NCBI GenBank assembly: GCA_024278595.1 | Contig: JAJRSW010000099.1 | Location: 92,434 to 156,433 of the forward strand | Length of the DNA: 64,000 bases | DNA from: Fidelibacterota bacterium | GTDB lineage: Bacteria > Fidelibacterota > UBA8477 > JABMPR01 | Direction of reading: 5' to 3' | In this document: positions 50,902 through 61,557 of the stretch, piece by piece | Numbering within the stretch: position 1 is the first letter of the stretch | How the letters are laid out: each line of letters begins with the position of its first letter | Translations under genes and position numbers: made by a program | Notes under the pieces: generated by a model | Told to the model about the DNA's origin: nothing | The model's database searches: none | The model's input: only the letters and a program-made list of their open reading frames with translations

Positions 50902-51936
50902 ATGCTAATTTCTGAATTGGTGAAAGAGCACCCCTTAAAATTTCTGATCTCATTACTGGTTAGTCTTGGGTTGGTATACTACTCATTCAAGGATCTGGAG
51001 TGGAATTCTTTTTGGCTGTCCCTTCGTTCCATTAATTATTGGATCCTGAGTGCCGGAGCATTGGTCCTGGTGTTCAGTAATGTTATCCGGGCCGCTCGCT
51101 GGAGAATATTATTGCTGCCCCAAAAACCAGTCAAACGGATCCATCTGTTCGAAGCGACCATGATGGGTTACATGGGGAACAATGTCTTACCCTTTAAGTT
51201 GGGTGAAGTTCTGCGAGCAGTAGTGGTTTCCAAACGACATGGTATCAAAATATCTGGGGTCGGTGCTTCCATTGTGGTTGAAAGAGGACTTGATATGTTC
51301 TCATTTCTGATCTTAGCTGGTCTCTATGGCATAATAGTTCCTTCGTTCGAGAGTGCCAAAATATTGTCCGCCCTTGCGTTGATTACCATGGTCTCAGTTC
51401 TCGGTTTTGGATTTTGGATCAATAGACATCACGAGCGATTCTTTAAAAAGGCTCAAAAGTGGTCTCAAAATATGGAAGAAAATGGTCATCCCAAGCGGGC
51501 TGGTCATTTGATCTCACTCTTCAAGGGCCTGGAGACCATCTGGCGCATGCCGCAACCCCTGCATGTGATTTTGCAGACCCTGCTGCTCTGGGGACTATAT
51601 CTGCTGGTGACCATTCTGGGCTTGGCCGCCTTTAATTTTGGACTCAGCATAGCAGAACTATGGGAAGTATCTTTCATCCTGCTCATATTCACTACTTTTT
51701 CCTTAGCCTTACCGGCTGCACCTGGATACGTAGGCACCTACCATGGTGCTGTTCTAGCTGCGTTGATGTTATTCAATATCGATGATAATTCGGCCAGGGC
51801 TTTTGCCATTGTGCTGCATTTGATGAACTATTTGATCTATACACCATCGGGAGCATGGTATTTGATGAAAGCCGGGATGAGTCTGGAAATGGCGACTACA
51901 AATACCAACAAACCAGGGCATTCAACTACTAAATAG
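50902..51936 (+). CDS. Lysylphosphatidylglycerol synthase TM-region (UPF0104) family protein
   Basis: Polytopic; NVIRAARWRILLLPQKP...GYMGNNVLPFKLGEVLRAVVVSKRHGI; LPAAPGYVGTYHGAVL. Confidence 0.85.
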   Translation: MLISELVKEHPLKFLISLLVSLGLVYYSFKDLEWNSFWLSLRSINYWILSAGALVLVFSNVIRAARWRILLLPQKPVKRIHLFEATMMGYMGNNVLPFKLGEVLRAVVVSKRHGIKISGVGASIVVERGLDMFSFLILAGLYGIIVPSFESAKILSALALITMVSVLGFGFWINRHHERFFKKAQKWSQNMEENGHPKRAGHLISLFKGLETIWRMPQPLHVILQTLLLWGLYLLVTILGLAAFNFGLSIAELWEVSFILLIFTTFSLALPAAPGYVGTYHGAVLAALMLFNIDDNSARAFAIVLHLMNYLIYTPSGAWYLMKAGMSLEMATTNTNKPGHSTTK

Positions 51937-52095
51937 TTACTTATAGCTGCATATATATTCCTCACTTGACAGTCAGGTACTTGTGCATTAGCATTAACGC
52001 CTAAATTACAATAAGTTCAGTTGGAACCGAAGGGCTGTCTAAGACTGGCTCAACTGATTTCAATGGTAAATAAAACTCGGTCAAGGGAGAGAAAA

Positions 52096-52548
52096 ATGAA
52101 TGAATTAAATCTTACTGCAAATTTGATACTTCGCAAGCATAAAGAACAGAGTGCCTTGCCGGTCCGGGAACGAGATTGGGGAAAGATTGAGGGCATGGTC
52201 ACCAGTATCAATTCTGTGAATAGTATGTTTCAAATTATGGCCTCCCTGGTTTTTGGGATCTTCTTTTCCATCATCACACTACTGTTGCTGATTCTGGTTG
52301 GCGGGGCAGAGGTGGAGTCAATTGGAATGATCGGCGGTAATTTTGTGGTATCTGTAGTCGTGGGTATTGCCATGGCACTTTTTATTCTTGCCAGACAACA
52401 ACGGGCAAACGTGGCTGAGGCTGTCGAACGTGTGATCAGTGAGATGGATATGGTCCAGCGGGAATTCAGCCCGGTAAACATGGCCACCCAAGTGACTGAA
52501 GAAGTGGTAGAAAAGGGCAGTTCTGTAGCTGACCAGTTCCTGAAATAA
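52096..52548 (+). CDS. Hypothetical membrane protein with two TM helices
   Basis: SD-like AGGGAGAG before the ATG at 52096; FGIFFSIITLLLLILV and NFVVSVVVGIAMALFILA. Confidence 0.6.
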   Translation: MNELNLTANLILRKHKEQSALPVRERDWGKIEGMVTSINSVNSMFQIMASLVFGIFFSIITLLLLILVGGAEVESIGMIGGNFVVSVVVGIAMALFILARQQRANVAEAVERVISEMDMVQREFSPVNMATQVTEEVVEKGSSVADQFLK

Positions 52549-52801
52549 CACCCTCTACAAGTCCTTTATTTTATTAGAAAAGAATGTATAAAAAGCTGGG
52601 AAATCTGCTTGCCCGCCCCTAGGTAGGCTGTTACTTTCGCACGCTTTTTCGCATGGTAAGATGCAATAGGGCTGTGCCACGGTTTGTGGTGGTTGGCAGT
52701 CCGAGTGAGTTATGGTCAATATTTGTTACTCACGATTGTTTTTTAAAGTAGAGCGATCCTGTTAATAAGTGAACAGTGCCGCTCTTGGGTAATAGTTAGT
52801 G

Positions 52802-52875
52802 GGGCGATTAGCTCAGGTGGTTAGAGTACTTGCTTGACATGCAAGGAGTCACTGGTTCGAGTCCAGTATCGCCCA
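52802..52875 (+). tRNA. tRNA-Val (anticodon GAC)
   Basis: GGGCGAT...ATCGCCC acceptor stem; CTTGC-TTGACAT-GCAAG anticodon arm; ACTGG-TTCGAGT-CCAGT T-arm; no encoded CCA. Confidence 0.95.
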
Positions 52876-52882
52876 CAGGAAT

Positions 52883-54817
52883 ATGAACGCGAATGGGAAT
52901 ATACAGATCACATACCCAGATGGCCGAGTTGAAGAACTACCGTCTGGCATTCGTGCGTCAGAAATTGCCCAGGCTATTAGTCCTCGTTTCGAACAACAGC
53001 TAGTGGCTGCCCGGGTCAACGATGAAGTCGTTGATCTGGCCACCAGACTTACAGAAGACTCAAAGATCGTTTTTATCAAAGCGGTCGATCCAGCAGCCCA
53101 TGAGATTCTGCTGCACAGTACCTCTCACATCATGGCTCAAGCTGTGAAACGCTTATACCCTGAGGTAAAGGTCACCATAGGTCCTGCCATTGAAAACGGT
53201 TTTTACTATGATTTTGATATCGACCAACCCTTTACCGATGACCAATTATCAGCTATCGAAGCTGAGATGAAGCAGATCGTAGATGAAGACCTACCCGTTG
53301 AACGGTTAGAATTGTCCCGCGCAGAAGCTGTCAAACGCTTTGAAGCGATGAATGAGTCCTACAAAGTAGAGATCATTTCGGGGCTGCCTGAGGGCGATGT
53401 GATCTCGGTTTATAAACAAGGTGAGTTTAGTGACCTTTGCCGTGGACCTCATATCCCATCTACGAAACGTGCGGGTGCCTTTAAACTATTAAGTGTGGCT
53501 GGTGCTTACTGGCGGGGTAATGAGAATAACCGGATGTTGTCACGCATCTATGGTACTGCTTTTCCTGATAAAAAATCTTTAAAGAAATACCTGCACCTGC
53601 TGGAAGAAGCTAAAAAGCGTGATCATCGCCGGCTGGGAAAAGAGTTGGGCTGGTTCAGCTTTCATAATGATGCACCGGCAAATGCGTTTTTTCATGCCAA
53701 GGGTACGACTGTTTATAATAGCATCTTGGACTATGTTCGGGAATCAAACACCGATCATCTATATGAAGAAGTGAATACACCACTGATCATGAGTGCCGAT
53801 ATGTGGAAGCAATCGGGTCATTATGACAACTATCGTGAGAATATGTATTTCACCAAGGTGGATGATCGTGATTTTGCTGTAAAGCCTATGAATTGTCCCG
53901 GGCATACGCTGATCTATGGTGATGAGCCGCGTTCTTACCGTGACCTACCGATCAAGATGAGTGAGTTTGGCAGGGTCCATCGCCATGAAAAAAGCGGCGT
54001 GACCCATGGACTCTTCCGGGTGCGAACCTTTGTGCAGGATGATGCCCACGTCTTCTGTACAGAAAACCAGATACAGGCTGAAGTTGGTGATATCCTGGAT
54101 CAGGTCTATGAAGTGTATGCCACCTTTGGGTTTGAGAGTGTTCACGTTGAGTTAAGTACCAAACCAGAAAAATCAATCGGCTCTCAGGAAGTCTGGAACA
54201 AAGCCGAAGGTGCTTTGGAAAGTGTCCTTAAATCCCGGAAAATAGATTATCAATTGAATCCCGGTGATGGGGCTTTCTATGGTCCCAAGATCGACTTTCA
54301 CATCAAAGATTCACTTAATAGAAGCTGGCAGTGTGGCACGGTTCAATTAGATTTCTCCATGCCGGAACGTTTTGGTCTGGCCTACACTGGTGAGGATGGC
54401 CAGGATCATCAACCAGTTATGATCCACCGGGCCATTGTCGGTAGCCTGGACAGATTTATGGGTATCCTGATGGAAAACTATGCCGCCAGAATGCCGGTAT
54501 GGCTCGCTCCTGTTCAAGTAAAGGTGATTCCGATTGCGGATCGTCATGGGGAATACGCTGATTCAGTGGTGAAGAGCCTGCGAGTAGCTGGTATTCGAGT
54601 TGAAGCCAATTTAAAAAATGATAAAATTGGTCAGAAAATTCGCCAGGCTGAGTTGGAAAAGATACCTTATATGTTTATTATCGGAGACCGCGAAGTCGCG
54701 AATAGAAATGTTAGTGTTCGTCGTCATGGTGCCGGAGATATGGGCAGTCTTGACCTTGCAGAGGTGGACGAACGAATTTTAAATGAAATAAGGGAGAGAA
54801 CAGATCAAAAAGTATAA
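52883..54817 (+). CDS. thrS: Threonyl-tRNA synthetase
   Basis: TGS domain; HSTSHIMAQAVKRLYP; GPAIENGFYYDFD; MNCPGHTLIY; HRHEKSGVTHGLFRVRTFVQDDAHVFC. Confidence 0.97.
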   Translation: MNANGNIQITYPDGRVEELPSGIRASEIAQAISPRFEQQLVAARVNDEVVDLATRLTEDSKIVFIKAVDPAAHEILLHSTSHIMAQAVKRLYPEVKVTIGPAIENGFYYDFDIDQPFTDDQLSAIEAEMKQIVDEDLPVERLELSRAEAVKRFEAMNESYKVEIISGLPEGDVISVYKQGEFSDLCRGPHIPSTKRAGAFKLLSVAGAYWRGNENNRMLSRIYGTAFPDKKSLKKYLHLLEEAKKRDHRRLGKELGWFSFHNDAPANAFFHAKGTTVYNSILDYVRESNTDHLYEEVNTPLIMSADMWKQSGHYDNYRENMYFTKVDDRDFAVKPMNCPGHTLIYGDEPRSYRDLPIKMSEFGRVHRHEKSGVTHGLFRVRTFVQDDAHVFCTENQIQAEVGDILDQVYEVYATFGFESVHVELSTKPEKSIGSQEVWNKAEGALESVLKSRKIDYQLNPGDGAFYGPKIDFHIKDSLNRSWQCGTVQLDFSMPERFGLAYTGEDGQDHQPVMIHRAIVGSLDRFMGILMENYAARMPVWLAPVQVKVIPIADRHGEYADSVVKSLRVAGIRVEANLKNDKIGQKIRQAELEKIPYMFIIGDREVANRNVSVRRHGAGDMGSLDLAEVDERILNEIRERTDQKV

Positions 54818-55346
54818 GGTTTATGCCAAGGAAGAAGAACTCCGAATAAATGAGCAAATTGATGCACCAGAGGTCCTACTCGTCGATGAGAATGGTGAGC
54901 AGGTGGGAGTGATTCCTGTTGAAGAAGCCTTGGTGCGGTCTGAAAAAGCCGAACTAGATCTGGTCGAAGTCGCCCCCAATGCCAAACCGCCGGTTTGCAA
55001 GCTGTTGGATTATAGCAAATACAAATACGAAAAGGCAAAAAAGGCCAAAGAAGCAAAGAAGAAACAAAAGATCATCCAGAATAAGGAAGTGCGTTTCAGA
55101 CCCAATATCGAAGATCACGATCTGAATACGAAGGTCACGAAAGCACGTGAATTTTTGGATGATGGAGATAGAGTGAAAATTACGATCATGTTTCGCGGCC
55201 GTGAAATGGCCTATCTTGATCGTGGACCTCTGCTGATGACTAAGATCATGAGTCATCTGGGAGAGGATGTACATATGGAATATACGCCGACCATGGAAGG
55301 TAGATTCCTAACAACCGTGGTCACCTTGAAAAAGGGAGGTAATTAA
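54804..55346 (+). CDS. infC: Translation initiation factor IF-3, apparent ATC start
   Basis: Frame extends upstream of the listed GTG (54903): (ATC)[37 protein letters not shown]; in-frame TAA at 54789; SD-like AGGGAGAG precedes ATC 54804. Confidence 0.92.
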   Translation: MKKYKVYAKEEELRINEQIDAPEVLLVDENGEQVGVIPVEEALVRSEKAELDLVEVAPNAKPPVCKLLDYSKYKYEKAKKAKEAKKKQKIIQNKEVRFRPNIEDHDLNTKVTKAREFLDDGDRVKITIMFRGREMAYLDRGPLLMTKIMSHLGEDVHMEYTPTMEGRFLTTVVTLKKGGN

Positions 55347-55348
55347 AC

Positions 55349-55543
55349 ATGCCCAAAATGAAATCAAACCGTGCCGCAAAAAAGCGTTTCAAGCTAACTG
55401 GTAAAGGTAAAGTGAAGCGTAATAAAGCTTTTACAAGTCACATGCAGGCCAACAAATCACAGAAGCAGAAAAGAAAACTTCGTAAATCCGGTCTTTTGAC
55501 GGGTGGCGATGCTGCCAAAGTAAAAAAAGCAATATCCGCTTAA
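55349..55543 (+). CDS. rpmI: Ribosomal protein bL35
   Basis: [31 protein letters not shown]. Confidence 0.97.
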   Translation: MPKMKSNRAAKKRFKLTGKGKVKRNKAFTSHMQANKSQKQKRKLRKSGLLTGGDAAKVKKAISA

Positions 55544-55559
55544 GTATTAGGAGTTATTA

Positions 55560-55904
55560 ATGCCAAAATCAAGCAGTTCCGTCGCTCGTAAAAGACGGCA
55601 CAAAAAATATCTAAAGGCGGCCAAGGGCTATTATGGTGCCCGCTCACGCCTATATAAGACAGCCCGTGAGACCGTCGAACGGGCCTGGGTCTATGCCTAT
55701 CGTGATCGTAAAGATCGTAAACGTCAATTCCGTCGCTTATGGATAGCCAGAATCAACGCTGCTGCACGTCTGAACGGGTTGAGTTATTCCAGACTGATGA
55801 ATGGTTTGAATAAGAATAGTATTGACCTCAATCGCAAAATGTTGGCCGAGATCGCCGTAACAGATCCAGCCGGATTCGCAACGATTGTAGCAAAAGCTAA
55901 ATAA
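55560..55904 (+). CDS. rplT: Ribosomal protein bL20
   Basis: [63 protein letters not shown]. Confidence 0.97.
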   Translation: MPKSSSSVARKRRHKKYLKAAKGYYGARSRLYKTARETVERAWVYAYRDRKDRKRQFRRLWIARINAAARLNGLSYSRLMNGLNKNSIDLNRKMLAEIAVTDPAGFATIVAKAK

Positions 55905-55923
55905 ACCACAGTAAGGATAGCGT

Positions 55924-56937
55924 ATGTCGCTTTTTACGAAAGTCGACGAATTACGCTCTGAATTCAAGCAAGCGTTGGCATCGAGTCCAGCGCTTTCTGA
56001 TTTAGAGCAGATCAGACAGCAATATTTAGGACGCAAAGGGGTTTTAAATGACCTGTTCAAGCAGATCAAAGATGTGGAACCTTCCCGCAAAGGGGAGTTC
56101 GGCAATTTGGTTAATCAGCTCAAGCAGGAGATCCAAGACGGTGTCGATACCCTGAGCTCGAAAATGGTCAAAGGTACGGAAGCATCATCTGGCTTGGATG
56201 TATCGCTTCCAGGTGTGCACTACCAGCGAGGTTCTTTGCATCCCATAGAACAGACCATGCGGGATATGAAACGTATCTTCCATCGCCTGGGCTTTGCTGT
56301 GGCTGAAGGTCCTGAGATCGAGACCCAATGGCATAATTTTGATGCCTTGAATTTTCCGCCGGAGCATCCTGCCCGGGATATGCAGGATACCTTCTTCCTG
56401 AACAATGGATCAGTTCTGAGAACTCATACTTCGCCAGTACAGATCCGTTTAATGCTGGCAGAACAACCACCCATCCGATCCATCATGCCGGGCAGGGTTT
56501 ATCGGAATGAAGCCATTGATGCCGGCCATTACTGCTTATTTCATCAGATCGAAGGTCTGTACGTAGATGAGAACGTCACCCTGGGAGAGTTGAAAGCCAC
56601 CCTCGAACTATTTTGCCGGGAATATTTTGGTGCGGATGTTAAATTACGATTTCGCCCCAGCTTCTTCCCCTTTACCGAACCCAGTAACGAAGTGGATGTC
56701 ACCTGCTTTTTATGCAGGGGTAAGGGCTGCCGCGTCTGTAAACAAACGGGGTGGTTGGAGATCGGGGGGTGTGGAATGGTTGATCCAAATGTTTTTAGAT
56801 CTGTGAATTATGATTCCGAAAAGTATACGGGCTATGCCTTTGGTATGGGGGTTGAAAGGATCGCCATGCTTAAATATGGGATCAATGACATCCGTCTGTT
56901 CTTTGAGAACGATGTCCGGTTTTTGAAACAATTCTAA
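55924..56937 (+). CDS. pheS: Phenylalanyl-tRNA synthetase alpha subunit
   Basis: QQYLGRKGVLNDLFKQ; HPIEQTMRDMKRIFHRLGF; FRPSFFPFTEPSNEVDV; GFGMGVERIAMLKYGI-type motif. Confidence 0.97.
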   Translation: MSLFTKVDELRSEFKQALASSPALSDLEQIRQQYLGRKGVLNDLFKQIKDVEPSRKGEFGNLVNQLKQEIQDGVDTLSSKMVKGTEASSGLDVSLPGVHYQRGSLHPIEQTMRDMKRIFHRLGFAVAEGPEIETQWHNFDALNFPPEHPARDMQDTFFLNNGSVLRTHTSPVQIRLMLAEQPPIRSIMPGRVYRNEAIDAGHYCLFHQIEGLYVDENVTLGELKATLELFCREYFGADVKLRFRPSFFPFTEPSNEVDVTCFLCRGKGCRVCKQTGWLEIGGCGMVDPNVFRSVNYDSEKYTGYAFGMGVERIAMLKYGINDIRLFFENDVRFLKQF

Positions 56938-56977
56938 CTTTTTGTAAAACCTGCTCGATCAGCATAGGTAAATAACA

Positions 56978-59359
56978 ATGAACATTTCATACAAATGGCT
57001 ACAAGAATATATCGATATAGACCTGAATCCGGTTGAGCTTGCTGAAAAATTAACGGCCGCCGGTCTGGAAGCAAATCTAGTGGATCAATTTCCTGAATTC
57101 TATAGATCCATTAAGGTAGGTCACGTCATATCCCAGGAAAAACATCCCGATGCTGATAAATTAAGTGTTTGCCAAGTGGATCTAGGAGCTGGAGAGCTCC
57201 ATCAGATCATTTGTGGTGCGCCCAATGTTGCTCAAGGACAAAATGTTGCTGTGGCCACGATTGGAACCGTTTTCCCCACAGGTCTGAAGATTAAAAAAGC
57301 CAAGTTAAGAGGGGTCATGTCACATGGCATGATCTGTTCTGAAAGTGAATTGGAGCTCTCAACCGATCATTCAGGAATCATGGTGCTGGATTCGGCTGCC
57401 CAGCCTGGAATTGATATGACGGAGTATCTCTCCGGGGGCGATGTCTCTATTGAACTTGATTTGACCCCGGATCGGTCGGATGCCCTGGGGCATATTGGGG
57501 TCGCTCGTGATCTGGCGGCGTTGATGGGCAAAAGTTTAAAAATTCCTGAACTAAATCTGACTGAAGCTCAAGCAGAAACAGCTGATCAAATATCCGTTGA
57601 GATCCTCGACCCTCAGGCTTGTCCTCGCTATGCCACGCGGCTTGTAAGAAATATCAAGATTAGCCCTTCACCGACCTGGTTGCGCCAACGCCTCCAGGCC
57701 GTTGGTATTCGATCCATTAATAATGTCGTCGATGCTGCAAACTATGTTCTCATGGAGACCGGGCATCCGCTGCATACCTTCGATCTCAGGTACATAGAGG
57801 GTGGAAAAATTAGGGTACGTCTGGCGGTTGAGCGGGAAAAGATAACCACTCTGGACGGGAAGGAACGTGAACTGGACGACCGGGTTCTACTCATCTGTGA
57901 TGACGTTAAGCCCATCGCTGTTGCTGGCGTTATGGGTGGTGAAAATTCAGAAGTAAAAGATGATACCACAGATCTGCTCCTGGAAAGTGCTTATTTCGAT
58001 CCGGTAGTGGTTAGACGGGGCGCTCGGAAACTGCAGTTGGCTACCGACGCCAGTCATCGTTTCGAACGTGGAACAGACCCCAATGGAATCCCTTATGCAT
58101 TGGATCGGCTGGCGGGACTTATTGTCGATCTGGCCGGGGGTGAGATCACCAGAGGACAAGTGGATGCCTATCCGGTTGAGATCAAGCCGGTGCAGGTCGA
58201 TTTTAGAGTTGAACGCTGTAACAAGATCCTGGGAACCAAGATTCCAGCTGCTGAAATGCGCCATATTTTAATTGGGCTAGGTATGGATATTGTGGGAGCT
58301 GAAACATTTTTAGTCACTGTGCCTACATTTCGTCCCGATATCACCCGGGAGATCGATCTCATCGAAGAGATCGGCCGGATTCATGGCTATGATAATATCC
58401 CCGTCCCTGAACATTTCAGTATTGCCAATAAAATGAGTCCGGTAACACCGGATACAGCTCGGGAAAAGATCATTGATCAGCTTGCTGCCATCGGTTTTAA
58501 TCAGATCTATGGCAACAGTCTGGTAAGTGTTGATGAGCATCCCGCGGTTTTTGGAGCTGAGGAAGCACTGTTGCTGGCCAATCCCTTATCCCGGGATATG
58601 GCGTCTATCCGCACTTCTTTGATGGTAGGCTTAGTAAAAGCGGCAGAATACAATTTGAACCGACGTCAGACCGACCTGAAACTATTTGAATTAGGGCAGG
58701 TGAGTACCACTGATCCTGGCTCAGAAACCGGTGCCAAGGAACGATCTCATCTGGTATTGTTCCTAGCTGGTAATATCCAGGTTCAGCAGTGGTCACAACC
58801 TGCTGTGAGTGCTGACGTATTTCACATGAAGGGTATCCTGTTCTCGCTTTTTAATGGTCTATTCAAGGAACAATTGTACTTCAAACCACTGGATCATGCA
58901 TTGTTTTCAAATGCTTTAGAGATCGTTCTGGGTGATAGTACAATTGGTGTACTGGGTGATTTGAAAGAAGCCAGTGAGACTTCAGAAGCTAGACTGGGGG
59001 TCTATTGTGAAGTTTACCTGCCGGCCGATCTAGGTCTGGGACAGACCATCAAATATGAGAAAGTACCAGCATTTCCAACTGTGGAGCGTGATCTATCGTT
59101 TATGATAGATGGGGCGGTACGGCATGACGATATTGATAAAATCATCAATGAAAATGCTGGTAAGTACTTATTATATAGCCGTTTATACGATATCTATGAA
59201 GGAAAATCTATTGCAAGTGGCAAAAAAAGTCTTACCTTTCGACTGGTTTTTCAAAATCAAAAGAGAACGCTTACTGAAAAGGAGATCGATAAAGATTTTC
59301 GGCGTATTCTCAAAGGATTGGAAGGCGCGTACAACGCCACATTAAGAGAGGCAATTTAG
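56978..59359 (+). CDS. pheT: Phenylalanyl-tRNA synthetase beta subunit
   Basis: MNISYKWLQEYIDIDLNPVELAEKLTAAGLE; tRNA-binding domain; C-terminal ferredoxin-fold anticodon-binding domain. Confidence 0.97.
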   Translation: MNISYKWLQEYIDIDLNPVELAEKLTAAGLEANLVDQFPEFYRSIKVGHVISQEKHPDADKLSVCQVDLGAGELHQIICGAPNVAQGQNVAVATIGTVFPTGLKIKKAKLRGVMSHGMICSESELELSTDHSGIMVLDSAAQPGIDMTEYLSGGDVSIELDLTPDRSDALGHIGVARDLAALMGKSLKIPELNLTEAQAETADQISVEILDPQACPRYATRLVRNIKISPSPTWLRQRLQAVGIRSINNVVDAANYVLMETGHPLHTFDLRYIEGGKIRVRLAVEREKITTLDGKERELDDRVLLICDDVKPIAVAGVMGGENSEVKDDTTDLLLESAYFDPVVVRRGARKLQLATDASHRFERGTDPNGIPYALDRLAGLIVDLAGGEITRGQVDAYPVEIKPVQVDFRVERCNKILGTKIPAAEMRHILIGLGMDIVGAETFLVTVPTFRPDITREIDLIEEIGRIHGYDNIPVPEHFSIANKMSPVTPDTAREKIIDQLAAIGFNQIYGNSLVSVDEHPAVFGAEEALLLANPLSRDMASIRTSLMVGLVKAAEYNLNRRQTDLKLFELGQVSTTDPGSETGAKERSHLVLFLAGNIQVQQWSQPAVSADVFHMKGILFSLFNGLFKEQLYFKPLDHALFSNALEIVLGDSTIGVLGDLKEASETSEARLGVYCEVYLPADLGLGQTIKYEKVPAFPTVERDLSFMIDGAVRHDDIDKIINENAGKYLLYSRLYDIYEGKSIASGKKSLTFRLVFQNQKRTLTEKEIDKDFRRILKGLEGAYNATLREAI

Positions 59360-59562
59360 TGATCGATGACGGCCTAAGTAAGTTTGAAGACAAGGTGAGA
59401 TTGCTGGTTGCCCATGTGAGCTTATTAAAAAAAGAAAACCTTTCCCTTCGTAATCAGATCATAGAGCGCACTGCTGATGGCTCCCTTGGAAACAAGACTG
59501 CTGTTCGTGGAAAGCTGACGAGTTTAATTGAAATGATCGATGCGGAGCTGGAGGTATTATGA
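59359..59562 (+). CDS. Small coiled-coil protein, ZapB-like
   Basis: FEDKVRLLVAHVSLLKKENLSLRNQIIERT; GTG start overlaps the pheT stop; upstream of zapA. Confidence 0.6.
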   Translation: MIDDGLSKFEDKVRLLVAHVSLLKKENLSLRNQIIERTADGSLGNKTAVRGKLTSLIEMIDAELEVL

Positions 59563-59594
59563 CGCGGATTCTAGCCTGTGTGTGAAATGAATAA

Positions 59595-59906
59595 GTGAAC
59601 GATGTAATGAATGCCCCTGATAACAATACGGTACAAGTCACGATTTACGGTAAGTCTTACACTATCAAAGGTAAGGCAGATTCAAGTTATATCACGGGTG
59701 TCGCCAATTACGTCGATATGAAAATGAGAGAAGTTGATGATGGTGCTAATTCCACTCAAGAAGAGGGGAAAGTAGCCATTTTGGCAGGTATGAATATCAC
59801 AGATGAGTTGTTTTCAAGCCGCCAGGACAAAGACAAACTAGAAAATCGATTCGATGAGCGTCTCCAGGCCCTCACCGAACTCATTGACGAAACACTTAGC
59901 ACTTAA
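59595..59906 (+). CDS. zapA: Cell division protein ZapA-like
   Basis: VQVTIYGKSYTIKGKADSSYITGVANYVDMKMREV...KVAILAGMNITDELF. Confidence 0.88.
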   Translation: MNDVMNAPDNNTVQVTIYGKSYTIKGKADSSYITGVANYVDMKMREVDDGANSTQEEGKVAILAGMNITDELFSSRQDKDKLENRFDERLQALTELIDETLST

Positions 59907-60000
59907 GGTCTCGAATTCCATACCCGGTGTGATCGCACCGTTTCCTGTATACAGGCATATTACCTCCAAAGGTCTTCATTCTATATGAAAGGTGGAACCT

Positions 60001-61557
60001 ATGGATTTAACATCTATCCTTCCCGTCCTGGCAGTTATGTTGGGATTTGGAGTCGCAATACCCCTCGTTTCTTATTCCTACAGAAGTAAAGCCAGAAGTG
60101 CTGGTACCTTATCAGAGCAGATCATCGCCTCCGCTGAAAAGGAGGCTCGGTCTCTCGTAAAAGAGCAACAGCTTGAAGCCAAGGATGAAGCGCTGAAGAT
60201 CATCCAACGTGCCGATGAAGAAGCCCGGACAAAGTTCCAGGAAGTGCGCGAGTCACAACGCAATATCTCATCCAGAGAGATCAAGCTGGACAATAAATCC
60301 GAGAACCTTGACCGTAAGGAACTGGACATAAAAAAAGTTGAGGCTGAGGTTTCTCAAGCCCTCAAGGAAGTGAATACTGAAAAAGACCGCCTTGATGCCC
60401 TGGTCAAACAGGAAAACGAGAGGCTGGAACGGATCGCCCAGATGACCCAGGATGAGGCCAAGAATACCCTGATCGAGAATCTGAAGGAAATCGCCCACTC
60501 TGAGGCGGCTCAGCTCACCAAACAGATCAGAGAGACCGCTGTCATGACTGCCAATAAAGAGGCGAACAAGATCGTTATCTCTGCCATTCAACGTTCTGCG
60601 GCTGACCACACGGCTGAATCCACAGTATCAGTTGTAGAGCTGCCTTCTGATCAGATGAAAGGCCGGGTCATTGGACGTGAAGGACGAAATATCAGAACCT
60701 TTGAACAACTGACCGGAGTGGAGCTTATTGTTGATGATACACCTGAAGCGGTTGTTTTGTCCGGTTTTGATCCCGTTCGCCGAGAGATCGCCAGAGTTGC
60801 TTTGACCAACCTGGTTCAGGACGGCCGAATTCATCCGGCCCGGATCGAGGAAATGATCAAAAAAGCTACCAAAGAGGTAGATGAAGAAATGAGACTTGCT
60901 GCAGAAGAAGCACTTTCCGAGTTACACCTACCTGCTTTCCATGCGCAGATCATGAAACTTATTGGGCGGCTGAAATACCGCACCAGCTATGGTCAGAACA
61001 TCTTAAAGCACAGCATCGAGGTAGGTTGGCTCACCGGTCTCATGGCGGCAGAACTGGACCTGGATGGTGTCCTGGCTCGTCGTGCGGGTTTCCTGCATGA
61101 TATCGGAAAAGCCATTGACCGAAATACTGATGGAACCCATGCTTTGATCGGTGGCGAATATGCCCGCAAATATGGGGAGCCTGATCCGGTAATCAATGCC
61201 ATTGAATCCCATCATGAAGAGGTGCCGATGACCGGTCCCATCTCGGCACTGGTACAATCTGCGGATGCCATCAGCGGTTCTCGAAGGGGTGCCCGGGGCG
61301 ATACTCTGGAAAGCTATATCAAACGCCTGCGGAATCTGGAAGGAATTGCTACTGGTTTTGAAGGTGTTTCAAAATCTTATGCCATCCAGGCTGGTCGTGA
61401 GGTTCGGGTCATGGTTGAAAGCGACAAGGTGGATGACTCCAAAGCTCAAAGTTTGAGCCTGGATATAGCTGGTCGCATCGAAGCTGAGATGACCTACCCG
61501 GGACAGATCAAAGTTGTGGTCATTCGAGAATCCAGGAGCACTGCCCTTGCCAAATAA
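60001..61557 (+). CDS. rny: Ribonuclease Y
   Basis: N-terminal TM and coiled coil; KH domain DQMKGRVIGREGRNIRTFEQLTGVELIVDDTPEAVVLSGFDPVRREIAR; HD domain AGFLHDIGKAIDRNTDGTHALIGGE. Confidence 0.97.
   Translation: MDLTSILPVLAVMLGFGVAIPLVSYSYRSKARSAGTLSEQIIASAEKEARSLVKEQQLEAKDEALKIIQRADEEARTKFQEVRESQRNISSREIKLDNKSENLDRKELDIKKVEAEVSQALKEVNTEKDRLDALVKQENERLERIAQMTQDEAKNTLIENLKEIAHSEAAQLTKQIRETAVMTANKEANKIVISAIQRSAADHTAESTVSVVELPSDQMKGRVIGREGRNIRTFEQLTGVELIVDDTPEAVVLSGFDPVRREIARVALTNLVQDGRIHPARIEEMIKKATKEVDEEMRLAAEEALSELHLPAFHAQIMKLIGRLKYRTSYGQNILKHSIEVGWLTGLMAAELDLDGVLARRAGFLHDIGKAIDRNTDGTHALIGGEYARKYGEPDPVINAIESHHEEVPMTGPISALVQSADAISGSRRGARGDTLESYIKRLRNLEGIATGFEGVSKSYAIQAGREVRVMVESDKVDDSKAQSLSLDIAGRIEAEMTYPGQIKVVVIRESRSTALAK

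Noticed and set aside
52550-52800. Possible T-box or leader upstream of tRNA-Val/thrS
   Set aside because: No T-box consensus seen; there is only a GTGAGT/ACTCAC hairpin with a T-rich stretch (52705-52745), more like a weak terminator.
59907-60000. 6S RNA downstream of zapA
   Set aside because: The gap to rny is under 100 bp, too short for 6S RNA, and no long hairpin with central bubble is evident.
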